Under the pieces are notes generated by a model. That model saw only the letters and a program-made list of their open reading frames with translations. It was not told the origin of the DNA and searched no databases. The translations under genes and the position numbers were made by a program. Below, in pieces: positions 1 through 6,658 of a DNA stretch of 18,265 nucleotides (position 1 is the stretch's first letter; every line of letters begins with the position of its first letter). Origin of the DNA: an uncultured Phascolarctobacterium sp. (GTDB lineage: Bacteria > Bacillota > Negativicutes > Acidaminococcales > Acidaminococcaceae); assembly GCA_905207485.1 (NCBI GenBank), contig CAJLLL010000039.1, positions 1 to 18,265 on the forward strand, given 5' to 3'.

Positions 1-55
1 ACACGTCGAAAGTACTTGGCTGGAGGCGGCCTGGGAGGATAGATAGCTGCCGGTT
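1..55 (+). rRNA. rrf: 5S ribosomal RNA, 3' end only
   Basis: The first ~55 bases match the conserved 3' part of bacterial 5S rRNA: AGTACTTGGC, then a GGAGGC/GCCTGGGAG arm, then GATAGATAGCTGCCGG where most species have GAGTAGGTCGCTGCCGGG. The 5' half lies outside the window, so the closing helix cannot be checked and the exact 3' end is approximate. A terminator hairpin starts within three bases of the proposed end, as expected for the last gene of an rRNA operon. Confidence 0.88.
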
Positions 56-57
56 GG

Positions 58-93
58 AAAAAGGAAGTATACCATGTGGTATACTTCCTTTTT
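58..93 (+). terminator. Intrinsic terminator of the rRNA operon
   Basis: Bases 58-74 (A5GGAAGTATACCA) pair perfectly with 77-93 (TGGTATACTTCCT5): a 17-bp inverted repeat around two bases, or 16 bp with a four-base loop. The right arm ends in five T. It follows the 5S end directly and, being A-rich on the left and T-rich on the right, could work in both directions. Confidence 0.88.
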
Positions 94-464
94 CTATATC
101 TACAGGGTATCTATCCGAGCAGGTTTCCTGGGAAAAGCGAGTCGCCGTTTAGTGCCGAGGCATAGGCGAAGGCAATAAACGTGACAGGGAGCTTTCGCAT
201 AGTATGCGACTGAACAGGGAGCATACGGAGAGTGCATAGATAGCTGTTAGAAAGAACCATACCTTGTGATATGGCTCTTTTCTTTTATGTGGTAGAATAT
301 ATGTGATAGGTACAGTGGCTTTAACTTGGTGCGGAGGTAAAGCTTACAGGCTTTAAAATAACGGAGCTATGTGGTTTTGCAATATGGCTAAATGCAGCGA
401 AGAGCATTATTAAATATAACAGAAAGTACATATTGAAATAATTAAATAATATGGGGTATTAATT
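94..464. other. Intergenic stretch with hairpins, no convincing gene
   Basis: No good open reading frame is present. Bases 120-250 are richer in G and C than the flanks and fold readily. TCGCC at 142-146 pairs with GGCGA at 165-169 around an inner TGC-CGAG-GCA hairpin (153-162). Alternatively CGTTTA (146-151) pairs with TAAACG (176-181). TCGCATA (195-201) faces TATGCGA (203-209). ACAGGGAGC occurs twice (184-192 and 214-222). ATAGATAGCTG at 236-246 repeats the same 11 bases of the 5S 3' end (39-49). After 280 the sequence becomes AT-rich, with a small TAAAGC/GCTTTA hairpin at 338-355. A 14-codon frame at 369-413 behind CGGAG is too short to call. The region may be a decayed rRNA-tail duplicate, an interspersed repeat or a structured RNA. 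Confidence 0.5.
251..284 (+). terminator. Second terminator-like hairpin
   Basis: AAAGAACCATA (251-261) pairs with TATGGCTCTTT (270-280) with one A-C mismatch, followed by a T-rich stretch (TTTTCTTTTAT). It sits just after the repeated ATAGATAGCTG motif, the same arrangement as the 5S end and its terminator at 39-93, so it may be a diverged copy of that terminator. Confidence 0.55.
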
Positions 465-995
465 ATGTTTAATATTATTTCAAGAATTTTTACTATATTG
501 TTGTCGGGAATGTTATGCATAATAATTTTTATATCAGGTTGCTTGTTGCTGTATATGAAAATCAGCACTCCAATTATGTATACTATTAGTGAAAAAGAAC
601 AAATTCAGCAGGAGCGCATTTACAAAGCAATGTTGGCTGAATTTACTTTGCCGGAAAGTACGACTGTTCGTTCAGCGGGATTAGCAAGGAGAAATTTTAA
701 TTATGGATATAGATTAGAATGTAAAGATTTAAATGATTTTAGTTTAATTGGCAATGATATGAAGCAACAATTGATTAAGAATGGATATGAAGTTAATGTA
801 ACTAGAAATAAAATTATTGGCGTTAAAGGAGATTATGTAATAGAAGTATATAAAAGCCCTTATCCAGGTATAAGTTCAAAACATGAATGGTATTTTTATA
901 TTAAACCGGATGATGTTTTTGAATATGGATATTTAGATTTTGGTTCATTTACATCACGAGACCCGTTTGGATGGTTTAGTAAAGATGATGAGTAA
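465..995 (+). CDS. Hypothetical membrane-anchored or lipoprotein
   Basis: I do not recognise this 176-residue protein. It has one hydrophobic segment at residues 8-30 after an arginine at 7, then a soluble polar part rich in Lys, Tyr and Phe. Residues 23-26 read I-S-G-C, which fits a lipobox with Cys26 as the lipidated residue. The hydrophobic run continues past the cysteine (LLLYM), so a plain N-terminal membrane anchor is equally possible. Either way residues from about 32 on probably lie outside the cytoplasm. The start at 465 has only a weak ribosome binding site (GGGGT, 453-457). The gene is clearly more AT-rich than those from 2800 on, with many AAT, TTT, GAT and TTA codons, which fits recent transfer or a poorly expressed orphan. 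No partner gene is adjacent; it stands alone between the rRNA tail and a phosphatase gene. Confidence 0.7.
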   Translation: MFNIISRIFTILLSGMLCIIIFISGCLLLYMKISTPIMYTISEKEQIQQERIYKAMLAEFTLPESTTVRSAGLARRNFNYGYRLECKDLNDFSLIGNDMKQQLIKNGYEVNVTRNKIIGVKGDYVIEVYKSPYPGISSKHEWYFYIKPDDVFEYGYLDFGSFTSRDPFGWFSKDDE

Positions 996-1034
996 AATAA
1001 AAGGCTGTTTTCTATGTAGGATAATCTTTAGAGT

Positions 1035-1054
1035 AGGTTTTGGAAAAACTTTTT
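1035..1054 (+). terminator. Weak terminator after the hypothetical gene
   Basis: AGGTTTT (1035-1041) pairs with AAAACTT (1045-1051, one G-T pair) around a GGA loop, followed by a T run to 1054. The stem is short and AT-rich, so efficiency is doubtful, but it lies 40 bases after the stop codon of the only upstream gene. Confidence 0.4.
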
Positions 1055-1137
1055 ATCAGCTATTTTGTTGAGAAAAGCGTTTTACACTTAGGCACATACT
1101 GTTTTAATTGCAATTTAGCTTGATTGATTTTAGATGT

Positions 1138-1180
1138 AAAAGAAATATAAATAAATCATTATTTTACTTATATTTCTTTT
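1138..1180. terminator. AT-rich terminator-like inverted repeat
   Basis: Bases 1138-1155 (starting AAAAGAAATATAA) pair with 1163-1180 (ending TTATATTTCTTTT) with one A-C mismatch and a 7-base loop. The right arm ends in T4. The stem has almost no G-C pairs. It sits directly before the promoter at 1182, so it may insulate the phosphatase gene from upstream transcription in either direction. Confidence 0.5.
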
Positions 1181-1181
1181 A

Positions 1182-1211
1182 TTGATATATTTTTGTTTAA
1201 TATGCTAAAAT
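1182..1211 (+). promoter_or_regulatory. Sigma-A type promoter for the phosphatase gene
   Basis: TTGATA (1182-1187), an 18-base spacer, then TAAAAT (1206-1211) preceded by TGC (1203-1205), an extended -10 motif. The -10 ends 28 bases before the ATG at 1240. Confidence 0.6.
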
Positions 1212-1239
1212 TAAGTATATTAAATTTTAGGAGCATTTT

Positions 1240-1707
1240 ATGATTAGAATTTTGTTTGTCTGTCTTGGCAATATTTGCCGGTCGCCAATGGCAGAGTTTT
1301 TATTAAAAGATATGGTGAAGAAACGCGGTATTGCAGATAGTTTTTTTATTGCATCAGCAGCAACAAGCACTTACGAAATAGGTAATCCGGTACATCGTGG
1401 TACGCGTGCGAAATTGGCACAATATGGAATTAGCGTGGCCGGTAAAACTGCTGTACAGCTAACTAAAGAAGATTATGATAAATACGATTACTTAATTGGC
1501 ATGGATTCTGCAAACATACTTGATATCATGCGTATAATTGGCAGTGACCCGCAGCGTAAGGTATATAAATTGCTGCAATTTGCAGGCAGTGAACGTAATA
1601 TTGCCGACCCGTGGTATACTGGCAATTTTGATGTTACTTATGACGATATTTACGAAGGCTGTACGGCTTTGCTCGATAATTTGCAAAAGAATTACTTAAT
1701 TAAATAG
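1240..1707 (+). CDS. Low-molecular-weight protein tyrosine phosphatase
   Basis: A 155-residue cytoplasmic enzyme expected to hydrolyse phosphotyrosine or phosphoarginine on proteins. The P-loop C-X5-R-S is at the N-terminus: VCLGNICRSP gives nucleophile Cys8, Arg14 and Ser15. The general-acid loop DPWY is at residues 123-126, where the family has DP(W/Y). Length is normal (about 150). The start at 1240 has AGGAG at 1229-1233, six bases upstream, and puts the P-loop at the usual distance from the N-terminus. In many Firmicutes this family pairs with a BY-kinase or an arginine kinase (YwlE/McsB), but no kinase gene is nearby, so the substrate is open. It appears monocistronic: its own promoter upstream and a terminator at 1785-1811. 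Its AT-rich codon use resembles the gene before it more than the genes after 2800. Confidence 0.93.
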   Translation: MIRILFVCLGNICRSPMAEFLLKDMVKKRGIADSFFIASAATSTYEIGNPVHRGTRAKLAQYGISVAGKTAVQLTKEDYDKYDYLIGMDSANILDIMRIIGSDPQRKVYKLLQFAGSERNIADPWYTGNFDVTYDDIYEGCTALLDNLQKNYLIK

Positions 1708-1784
1708 AGATATGCTGATATTAGGTTTTCTGCACAGCATTTTAAACATTTAGCATTATTACATACTGCTAATCTTTAGTTTTT

Positions 1785-1811
1785 AAGCCTTGCTTTCAGC
1801 GGGGCTTTTTT
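1785..1811 (+). terminator. Intrinsic terminator after the phosphatase gene
   Basis: AAGCCTTGC (1785-1793) pairs with GCGGGGCTT (1799-1807), 9 bp including two G-T pairs, with a TTTCA loop and a T6 run at 1806-1811. The T run overlaps the -35 of the next promoter. Confidence 0.8.
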
Positions 1812-1839
1812 GCTGTGTTTGGTATATAAATGCTATAAT
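1810..1839 (+). promoter_or_regulatory. Extended -10 promoter for the amidohydrolase gene
   Basis: A perfect -10 TATAAT (1834-1839) is preceded by TGC (1831-1833), giving TGCTATAAT. The best -35 is TTGCTG (1810-1815) with an 18-base spacer. It overlaps the end of the upstream terminator. The -10 lies 25 bases before the ATG at 1865. Confidence 0.65.
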
Positions 1840-1864
1840 ATTGATATTGAAAGAAGGTGCAGTG

Positions 1865-2740
1865 ATGAAAATTATTGATGCGCACATGCATTATTTTAAT
1901 GTTGATGGTTTTAAGGAAGTTGCTGCAAATGCCGGATATGAGAATACAGCATCCTGCTGGCAGCAGATTTGTGAAGATAATAATATAGTTTTTAGTGTCG
2001 CTATGGGCAATACAGAAGATGTTCCCAGCCGTTGTGGCGGCATCAGCCCAAGGCTGATAGATTTAAATGCACCGTTTGACGATGATGTTTACAGCCAGCC
2101 GGATAATATTGGCTATTGCCTTGGAGTAAAGAGTGAACTTATTACGCCAGAAAACGCGGAGAAAACTGCCCTGGAGTTTGAATATTATGCGCAAAAACCT
2201 CAGTGTCTTGGTATAAAAATTTATCCTGGTTACAGGCCGGTTTATGTGTATGACAAACGTCACTGGCCGCTTTTTGAATTGGCTCGTGCTTATAATTTGC
2301 CGGTTGCTGTACATACAGGTGATACGGCAATGGCAGATGCACGTTTGCGTTATGCTCATCCTTTAACGGTTGATGAAGCAGCTGTTGATTTTCCGGAAGT
2401 TAAATTTGTTATCTGTCACTGCGGTAATCCGTGGTTTGCGGATGCAATAGAAGTTGCAGCTAAAAATCCGAATGTGTATGTTGATTTATCAGGTTTGCTG
2501 GAAGGTATACCGGGCGCCGGTTTTTATGATAAACAGAAACCGTATTTTGAATATCTTTCTATGTGGCTTAATTATATGGGCCGTTGGGATAAAGTGCTGT
2601 ATGGCAGTGATTGGCCGCTTGTAAATATACCTGATTATATTGCAATTTTAAGCCGTGTTGTGCCGAAGGAGCATCATGAGCAGTTTTTCTATGGAAATGC
2701 GCTTAATGTATACAGCCGCATTAAAAATTTACTGCGGTAA
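1865..2740 (+). CDS. Metal-dependent hydrolase, amidohydrolase-2 family
   Basis: A 291-residue TIM-barrel hydrolase. Seen in order: the metal motif D-A-H-M-H at residues 5-9 (His7, His9); KIYPGY at 118-123; LPVAVHTGD with His150; FVICHCGNPW with His185; NVYVDLSGL at 203-211; and LYGSDWP with the catalytic-type Asp249. This order is typical of amidohydrolase-2 enzymes (PF04909), which include decarboxylases and C-O or C-N hydrolases; the substrate cannot be read from sequence. The frame is open further upstream, but ATG 1865 is the better start: AGAAGG lies at 1852-1857, a TATAAT promoter element would sit inside any longer coding region, and the metal motif then begins at residue 5 as in relatives. 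The preceding terminator and the next promoter at 2764 suggest a single-gene unit. Cytoplasmic, no signal peptide. Confidence 0.88.
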   Translation: MKIIDAHMHYFNVDGFKEVAANAGYENTASCWQQICEDNNIVFSVAMGNTEDVPSRCGGISPRLIDLNAPFDDDVYSQPDNIGYCLGVKSELITPENAEKTALEFEYYAQKPQCLGIKIYPGYRPVYVYDKRHWPLFELARAYNLPVAVHTGDTAMADARLRYAHPLTVDEAAVDFPEVKFVICHCGNPWFADAIEVAAKNPNVYVDLSGLLEGIPGAGFYDKQKPYFEYLSMWLNYMGRWDKVLYGSDWPLVNIPDYIAILSRVVPKEHHEQFFYGNALNVYSRIKNLLR

Positions 2741-2763
2741 GTTAACGTGTTTTGTACAAAAGG

Positions 2764-2792
2764 TTGACGTAAAACGCTGCCGATAATATAAT
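2764..2792 (+). promoter_or_regulatory. Strong promoter for the ecfA1-ecfA2-ecfT-truA operon
   Basis: TTGACG (2764-2769), 17-base spacer, TATAAT (2787-2792): one mismatch to the sigma-A consensus. A perfect 12-base palindrome TTTTGTACAAAA (2750-2761) ends two bases before the -35, flanked by GTTAACGT (2741-2748) and GTTGACGT (2763-2770). Confidence 0.75.
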
Positions 2793-2823
2793 AATTAAGT
2801 AAAATATTTAATTTGAGGTTATC

Positions 2824-3657
2824 ATGCAGAATTTAATTGAAATAAAAAATTTGGAACATGTCTATACCGATACGGATGGTAATGAAGTTAAGGCGCTTAA
2901 CGGAGTAAGCCTTACTATCAGACCCGGAGAATTTGTTGCGGTAATAGGCGCTAACGGCAGCGGTAAATCTACACTGGCACGCCATTTAAACGCACTGCTT
3001 TTGCCAACGGCAGGCAAATGTGTTGTTGCCGGAATGGATACTTCTGATGATAATAATTTGTGGAATATCCGCCAGCATGTAGGGATGGTATTTCAGAATC
3101 CGGATAATCAGATTGTGGCAGCCGTTGTTGAAGAAGATGTTGCATTCGGACCGGAGAATATCGGTGTGCCGCCGCAGGAAATACGTACCCGTGTGGATAA
3201 TGCACTGGCAGCAGTAGGAATGAGCGATTATGCAAAACATGCTCCGCATTTATTGAGCGGCGGACAAAAACAGCGCGTTGCCATTGCCGGTGTACTGGCA
3301 TTGGAGCCGGACTGCATTGTACTTGATGAACCAACTGCTATGCTAGACCCACGCGGGCGTATGGAAATAGTGAACACTGTAAAAAAACTGAACCGTGAAA
3401 AGAAAATTACAGTGGTATATATTACGCATTACATGGAAGAGGCCATGCAGGCTGACCGTATTATAGCCATGGAACACGGACAAATAAAAATGCAGGGAAC
3501 GCCGCGCGAGATTTTTGCCCATGTAGAAGAATTGCATAGTATGGGGCTTGAGACGCCGATAGCAGCACAGGCAGCCTTTGATTTACGCTCCAAAGGCATA
3601 AAGCTGCCGCAAGGCATCATAACAAGTGAAGAGTTGACGGAGGAATTATGCCGATAA
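2824..3657 (+). CDS. ecfA1: ECF transporter energy-coupling ATPase A1
   Basis: A 277-residue ABC ATPase, one of the two nucleotide-binding subunits of the energy-coupling factor module that powers uptake of vitamins and metal ions through exchangeable S components. Walker A GANGSGKST is at residues 42-50, the Q-loop Gln91 in VFQNPDNQ, the signature LSGGQ at 144-148, Walker B CIVLDEP at 164-170 with catalytic Glu169, and the switch His202 in ITHYMEEA. QNPDNQI and a C-terminal extension after the ABC core are typical of EcfA1. The start has GAGG at 2815-2818. The stop overlaps the ecfA2 start by 10 bases, and ecfT and truA follow with similar overlaps, so the four genes are one transcript from the promoter at 2764. 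No S component is encoded in the window, as expected for a shared group II ECF module. Confidence 0.95.
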   Translation: MQNLIEIKNLEHVYTDTDGNEVKALNGVSLTIRPGEFVAVIGANGSGKSTLARHLNALLLPTAGKCVVAGMDTSDDNNLWNIRQHVGMVFQNPDNQIVAAVVEEDVAFGPENIGVPPQEIRTRVDNALAAVGMSDYAKHAPHLLSGGQKQRVAIAGVLALEPDCIVLDEPTAMLDPRGRMEIVNTVKKLNREKKITVVYITHYMEEAMQADRIIAMEHGQIKMQGTPREIFAHVEELHSMGLETPIAAQAAFDLRSKGIKLPQGIITSEELTEELCR

Positions 3658-4511
3658 ACCTTAAAAACGTTTCGTTTACATATATGAAAGGCACGCCTTT
3701 TGAAAAAACGGCGCTGCATGATATTAACCTGCAAATAGATAAAGGCGAATTTGTTGCCGTTATTGGCCATACCGGCAGCGGCAAATCTACATTTGTTCAG
3801 CATTTGAGCGGGCTTTTGCAGCCGCATAAAGGCAGCGTAACCATTGATGGAGTAAATTTAGATACTAAAAATGCAGCAGCCAAAAAAGCACGCAATTCGG
3901 TTGGAATGGTGTTTCAATATCCGGAACATCAGATTTTTGCCGAAACGGTTTATGAAGATATTGCTTTTGGACCGCGCAACAAAGGCTTGATGCCTGATGA
4001 TGTAGACCGCGCTGTACGTGATGCCATGGCGTTTGTTGGTCTGGATTTTGAAACTTTTGCCAACCGTTCACCGTTCCGCCTTAGCGGAGGGCAAATGCGC
4101 CGTGTTGCCATTGCCGGCGTAATTGCTATGGAACCGGATTATTTAATTTTAGATGAGCCTTCGGCAGGATTGGACCCGCGTTCGCGTGATGCCGTATTTA
4201 AAGAGGTAATGGCATTGTACAAAAAACGCGGCATTGCTGTAATATTGGTAACGCATAATATGGAAGAGGCTGCACGTTACGCTTCGCGCCTGCTTGTTAT
4301 TTCCGGCGGCAGAATTATTTTGGACGGAGTACCGCATGAAATTTTTACAGGGCACAAACAGGAATTGCTTGCAGCTTCAATGGATGTGCCGCCGCTGTAT
4401 AAACTGGCAGACAGCCTTAACGAACATGGCATGCCTGTAAAAAGCACGCCTGAACTTAAAGATTTGGAACGCCAGATACTGGAATTGAGGAGGGCGAAAC
4501 ATGCTGACTGA
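3648..4511 (+). CDS. ecfA2: ECF transporter energy-coupling ATPase A2
   Basis: A 287-residue ABC ATPase and partner of EcfA1 in the heterodimeric motor. Walker A GHTGSGKST is at residues 40-48, Gln90 in VFQYPEHQ, the signature LSGGQ at 145-149, Walker B YLILDEP at 165-171 with Glu170, and His203 in VTHNMEEA. QYPEHQ in the Q-loop is the usual EcfA2 version. The start lies within the last ten bases of ecfA1, with GGAGG upstream inside that gene. The end overlaps the ecfT start by 11 bases. This tight overlap suggests coupled translation, which would fit the 1:1:1 subunit ratio known for the complex. The C-terminal ~60 residues after the ABC core are the regulatory tail found in this family. Confidence 0.95.
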   Translation: MPINLKNVSFTYMKGTPFEKTALHDINLQIDKGEFVAVIGHTGSGKSTFVQHLSGLLQPHKGSVTIDGVNLDTKNAAAKKARNSVGMVFQYPEHQIFAETVYEDIAFGPRNKGLMPDDVDRAVRDAMAFVGLDFETFANRSPFRLSGGQMRRVAIAGVIAMEPDYLILDEPSAGLDPRSRDAVFKEVMALYKKRGIAVILVTHNMEEAARYASRLLVISGGRIILDGVPHEIFTGHKQELLAASMDVPPLYKLADSLNEHGMPVKSTPELKDLERQILELRRAKHAD

Positions 4512-5310
4512 TATTACTTTAGGGCAGTATTATCCCGGAAATTCCATTATTCACAGGCTTGACCCGCGTGCCAAAATACTGGCAACGCTGCTGTTCATTG
4601 CCGCCATATTTTTTGCCGGCAGCATGGCATCTTATGGCGTACTGGCTTTATTTGTGGCATTTGTTATAGCTCTTTCGCGCCTGCCGGTGCTTATGGTGCT
4701 GCGCAGCGTAAAACCGCTGTGGATTATAATTGTGCTTACATTGTTTATCCATGCATTTACCGGCGAAGGAAAAACGGTTTTGTATCAATACAGTTTTTTG
4801 CGCCTTACGGCAGAAGGCATTATTATGGGCATAAAAATGTCGCTGCGTTTGGTATTTTTACTGCTTATTTCATCAATTTTGACATTTACAACTTCGCCCA
4901 TAGTTCTTACCGATGGCATAGAATCGCTGCTGCGCCCATTTAAGCGCATTGGCGTGCCGGCGCATGAACTTGCCATGATGATGACAATTGCACTGCGTTT
5001 TATACCTACATTAATTGAAGAAACCGACCGCATTATAAAGGCGCAGACAGCACGCGGAGCTGATTTTGACAGCGGCAGCCTTTTGCAGCGCGCTAAAAAT
5101 ATGCTGCCGATACTGGTGCCGCTTTTTATCAGTTCTTTCCGCCGTGCGGATGAACTTGCCATTGCTATGGAAGCACGCTGCTACCGTGGTGGCGAAGGGC
5201 GCACGCGTATGCATGAGCTTGCCTATAAAACACGTGATTTTATTGCCCTGGCAATAATTATTATTTTAATAGCAGTACTGGCAGTTATGCGTTGGGGGCT
5301 TGGCTTATGA
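4501..5310 (+). CDS. ecfT: ECF transporter transmembrane protein EcfT
   Basis: A 269-residue integral membrane protein that joins the two ATPases to the substrate-binding S component. Hydrophobic segments are visible near residues 27-40, 44-60, 71-86, 116-131 and 245-265. Between the fourth and last lies the long cytoplasmic helical region holding the two Arg-containing coupling motifs: A-R-G at 184-186 (TARGADFDSG) and A-R-C-Y-R-G-G at 225-231, which in this family insert into grooves of EcfA1 and EcfA2. The start overlaps ecfA2 by 11 bases, with GAGGAGGG just upstream in that gene. The stop overlaps the truA start as ATGA. Confidence 0.94.
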   Translation: MLTDITLGQYYPGNSIIHRLDPRAKILATLLFIAAIFFAGSMASYGVLALFVAFVIALSRLPVLMVLRSVKPLWIIIVLTLFIHAFTGEGKTVLYQYSFLRLTAEGIIMGIKMSLRLVFLLLISSILTFTTSPIVLTDGIESLLRPFKRIGVPAHELAMMMTIALRFIPTLIEETDRIIKAQTARGADFDSGSLLQRAKNMLPILVPLFISSFRRADELAIAMEARCYRGGEGRTRMHELAYKTRDFIALAIIIILIAVLAVMRWGLGL

Positions 5311-6083
5311 GAACTTTGAAACTTATTGTTGCTTATGACGGCAGTGCCTATCATGGTTTTCAGCGCCAGCCGCGCGATATAACTGTGCAGCAGGTTCTTG
5401 AAGAAGCTCTTTCACGCATTACAGGTGAAGACATAAGCATTGCAGGCAGCGGCAGAACTGACAGCGGCGTACACGCCAAAGGGCAGGTAGTATCATTTAC
5501 CACCGCTTGCCGTATACCGGCATCAAATCTTAAAAGAGCCATGAACAGCATATTGCCTGCTGATATAACCGTAAGAGAATCCGAAGAAGAAAAAGAAGGC
5601 TTTCATGCCCGCTACAGCGCTAAATGGAAACGCTATTGCTACAGAATCGTTCTGAATGATGAGTATAGTCCCTTTATCCGTAATTATGCGTGGCAGATGC
5701 AGAACACTTCGCTGGACATAAAACTTATGAACGAAGCCGCCGCACTTCTTAAAGGAACGCATGATTTTTCCTTTTTCCGTTCAAGCGGCAGCGTGCAGAC
5801 TTCGCCCATAAAAACCATTTATAAAGCGGAATGGGAAGAAACTGCCCCAGGAAACTTACTTTTTACTATTGAAGGCGATGGTTTTTTATACCGCATGGTA
5901 CGAAATATTGTATGGAACTTAACTGAAGTAGGGCTTGGCAAAAAAAGCGTACAGCGTTTTAAAGATGAACTTGACGGGGCGAAGCGGCATTTTAAAATAT
6001 CTCCCGCACCTCCGCAAGGACTGTATCTTGATTATGTAGGATACAGCGAATATTTGCCGCAAAAAAGCGATAAATTCGCTTGA
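5307..6083 (+). CDS. truA: tRNA pseudouridine(38-40) synthase
   Basis: A 258-residue cytoplasmic enzyme that isomerises uridines 38-40 in the anticodon stem-loop of many tRNAs. Catalytic Asp52 lies in the invariant GRTDSGVHA motif (residues 49-57). Other family signatures are VAYDGSAYHGFQRQ at the N-terminus, RYSAKWKRYCYRI in the middle, FRSSGS, and FLYRMVRNIV near the end. I chose ATG 5307 over the in-frame ATG at 5292: it overlaps the ecfT stop as ATGA, has GGGGG at 5294-5298, and gives the normal N-terminus (MRTLKLIVAYDG). The reading frame ends inside the -35 of the next promoter (TTGACA, 6080-6085). ecfA1-ecfA2-ecfT-truA-rplM-rpsI is the common Firmicute order. Confidence 0.95.
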   Translation: MRTLKLIVAYDGSAYHGFQRQPRDITVQQVLEEALSRITGEDISIAGSGRTDSGVHAKGQVVSFTTACRIPASNLKRAMNSILPADITVRESEEEKEGFHARYSAKWKRYCYRIVLNDEYSPFIRNYAWQMQNTSLDIKLMNEAAALLKGTHDFSFFRSSGSVQTSPIKTIYKAEWEETAPGNLLFTIEGDGFLYRMVRNIVWNLTEVGLGKKSVQRFKDELDGAKRHFKISPAPPQGLYLDYVGYSEYLPQKSDKFA

Positions 6084-6108
6084 CAAACTCTATATGGATG
6101 TATAAAAT
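6080..6108 (+). promoter_or_regulatory. Promoter for rplM-rpsI
   Basis: A perfect -35 TTGACA (6080-6085), 17-base spacer, then TAAAAT (6103-6108). The -35 contains the truA stop codon TGA. A strong promoter is expected for ribosomal protein genes. Transcription would start near 6115, leaving a leader of about 85 bases. Confidence 0.7.
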
Positions 6109-6114
6109 ATATAT

Positions 6115-6190
6115 ACGTGATTTTGTGACGTATCTTATTAGCCCCAAGAGAAGTTAACAAATCGCACTGAACAGGAAATAATTTAGGAGG
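6115..6190 (+). promoter_or_regulatory. rplM leader, possible L13 autoregulatory RNA
   Basis: About 85 transcribed bases precede rplM. Short pairings are possible: GTG-ATTT near 6118 with AAAT-CG-CAC near 6163-6172, and TCTT with AAGA inside. Firmicutes are known to carry a conserved L13 leader that lets free L13 repress rplM-rpsI. I cannot confirm a match to that RNA family here, so this is a position-based suggestion. Confidence 0.35.
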
Positions 6191-6199
6191 GACATAAGG

Positions 6200-6637
6200 A
6201 TGAAATCTTTTATGGCTAATCCGTCCAACATCGAACGCAAATGGTACGTTGTTGACGCAGCTGATAAAACTCTCGGCCGTCTTGCCGCAGAAGTAGCAAA
6301 AATCCTTCGTGGAAAACACAAACCGACTTTCACTCCGCATATGGATACCGGAGACCATGTAATCGTAATCAATGCAGATAAAGTAGTTCTGACCGGCAAA
6401 AAACTCGTTCAGAAAACCTATTTCCGTCACAGCGGTTATCTTGGCGGCACCACCTTCACTACCGCAGGCGAAATGCTCGCTAAAAACCCTGTAAGAATGG
6501 TTGAACTTGCTGTTAAAGGCATGATTCCGCACAACCGTCTCGGCAGCAGAATTTTCAGCAAACTGCATGTATATGCTGGCGCTGAACATCCGCATGCTGC
6601 ACAAAAACCCGAAGTTCTCGAAATTAACGTAAGATAA
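6200..6637 (+). CDS. rplM: 50S ribosomal protein L13
   Basis: A 145-residue protein of the large ribosomal subunit that binds 23S rRNA early in assembly. The N-terminus KSFMANPSNIERKWYVVDA, the following KTLGRLAAEVAKILRGKHKP, and the central GMIPHNRLG are the standard L13 signatures; length is normal. AGGAGG at 6185-6190 and AAGGA next to the ATG support the start. It is co-transcribed with rpsI (21 bases apart) from the promoter at 6080. Codon use shifts to that of highly expressed genes, for example more CGT, AAC and ATC, compared with the genes before it. Confidence 0.98.
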   Translation: MKSFMANPSNIERKWYVVDAADKTLGRLAAEVAKILRGKHKPTFTPHMDTGDHVIVINADKVVLTGKKLVQKTYFRHSGYLGGTTFTTAGEMLAKNPVRMVELAVKGMIPHNRLGSRIFSKLHVYAGAEHPHAAQKPEVLEINVR

Positions 6638-6658
6638 TAACCGGAGGAGGAAACGTAA

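Noticed and set aside
369..413. A 14-codon reading frame with CGGAG upstream
   Set aside because: Too short, no recognisable content, and AT-rich DNA gives such frames easily.
1790..1864. 25-codon hydrophobic extension of the amidohydrolase that could be mistaken for a signal peptide
   Set aside because: It covers a terminator and an extended -10 promoter; ATG 1865 has a well-placed ribosome binding site and puts the metal motif at the usual position.
6032..6604. A 190-codon open frame on the minus strand opposite rplM
   Set aside because: It lies opposite a certain ribosomal protein gene and its promoter, with no protein-like motif; it reflects the codon bias of rplM.
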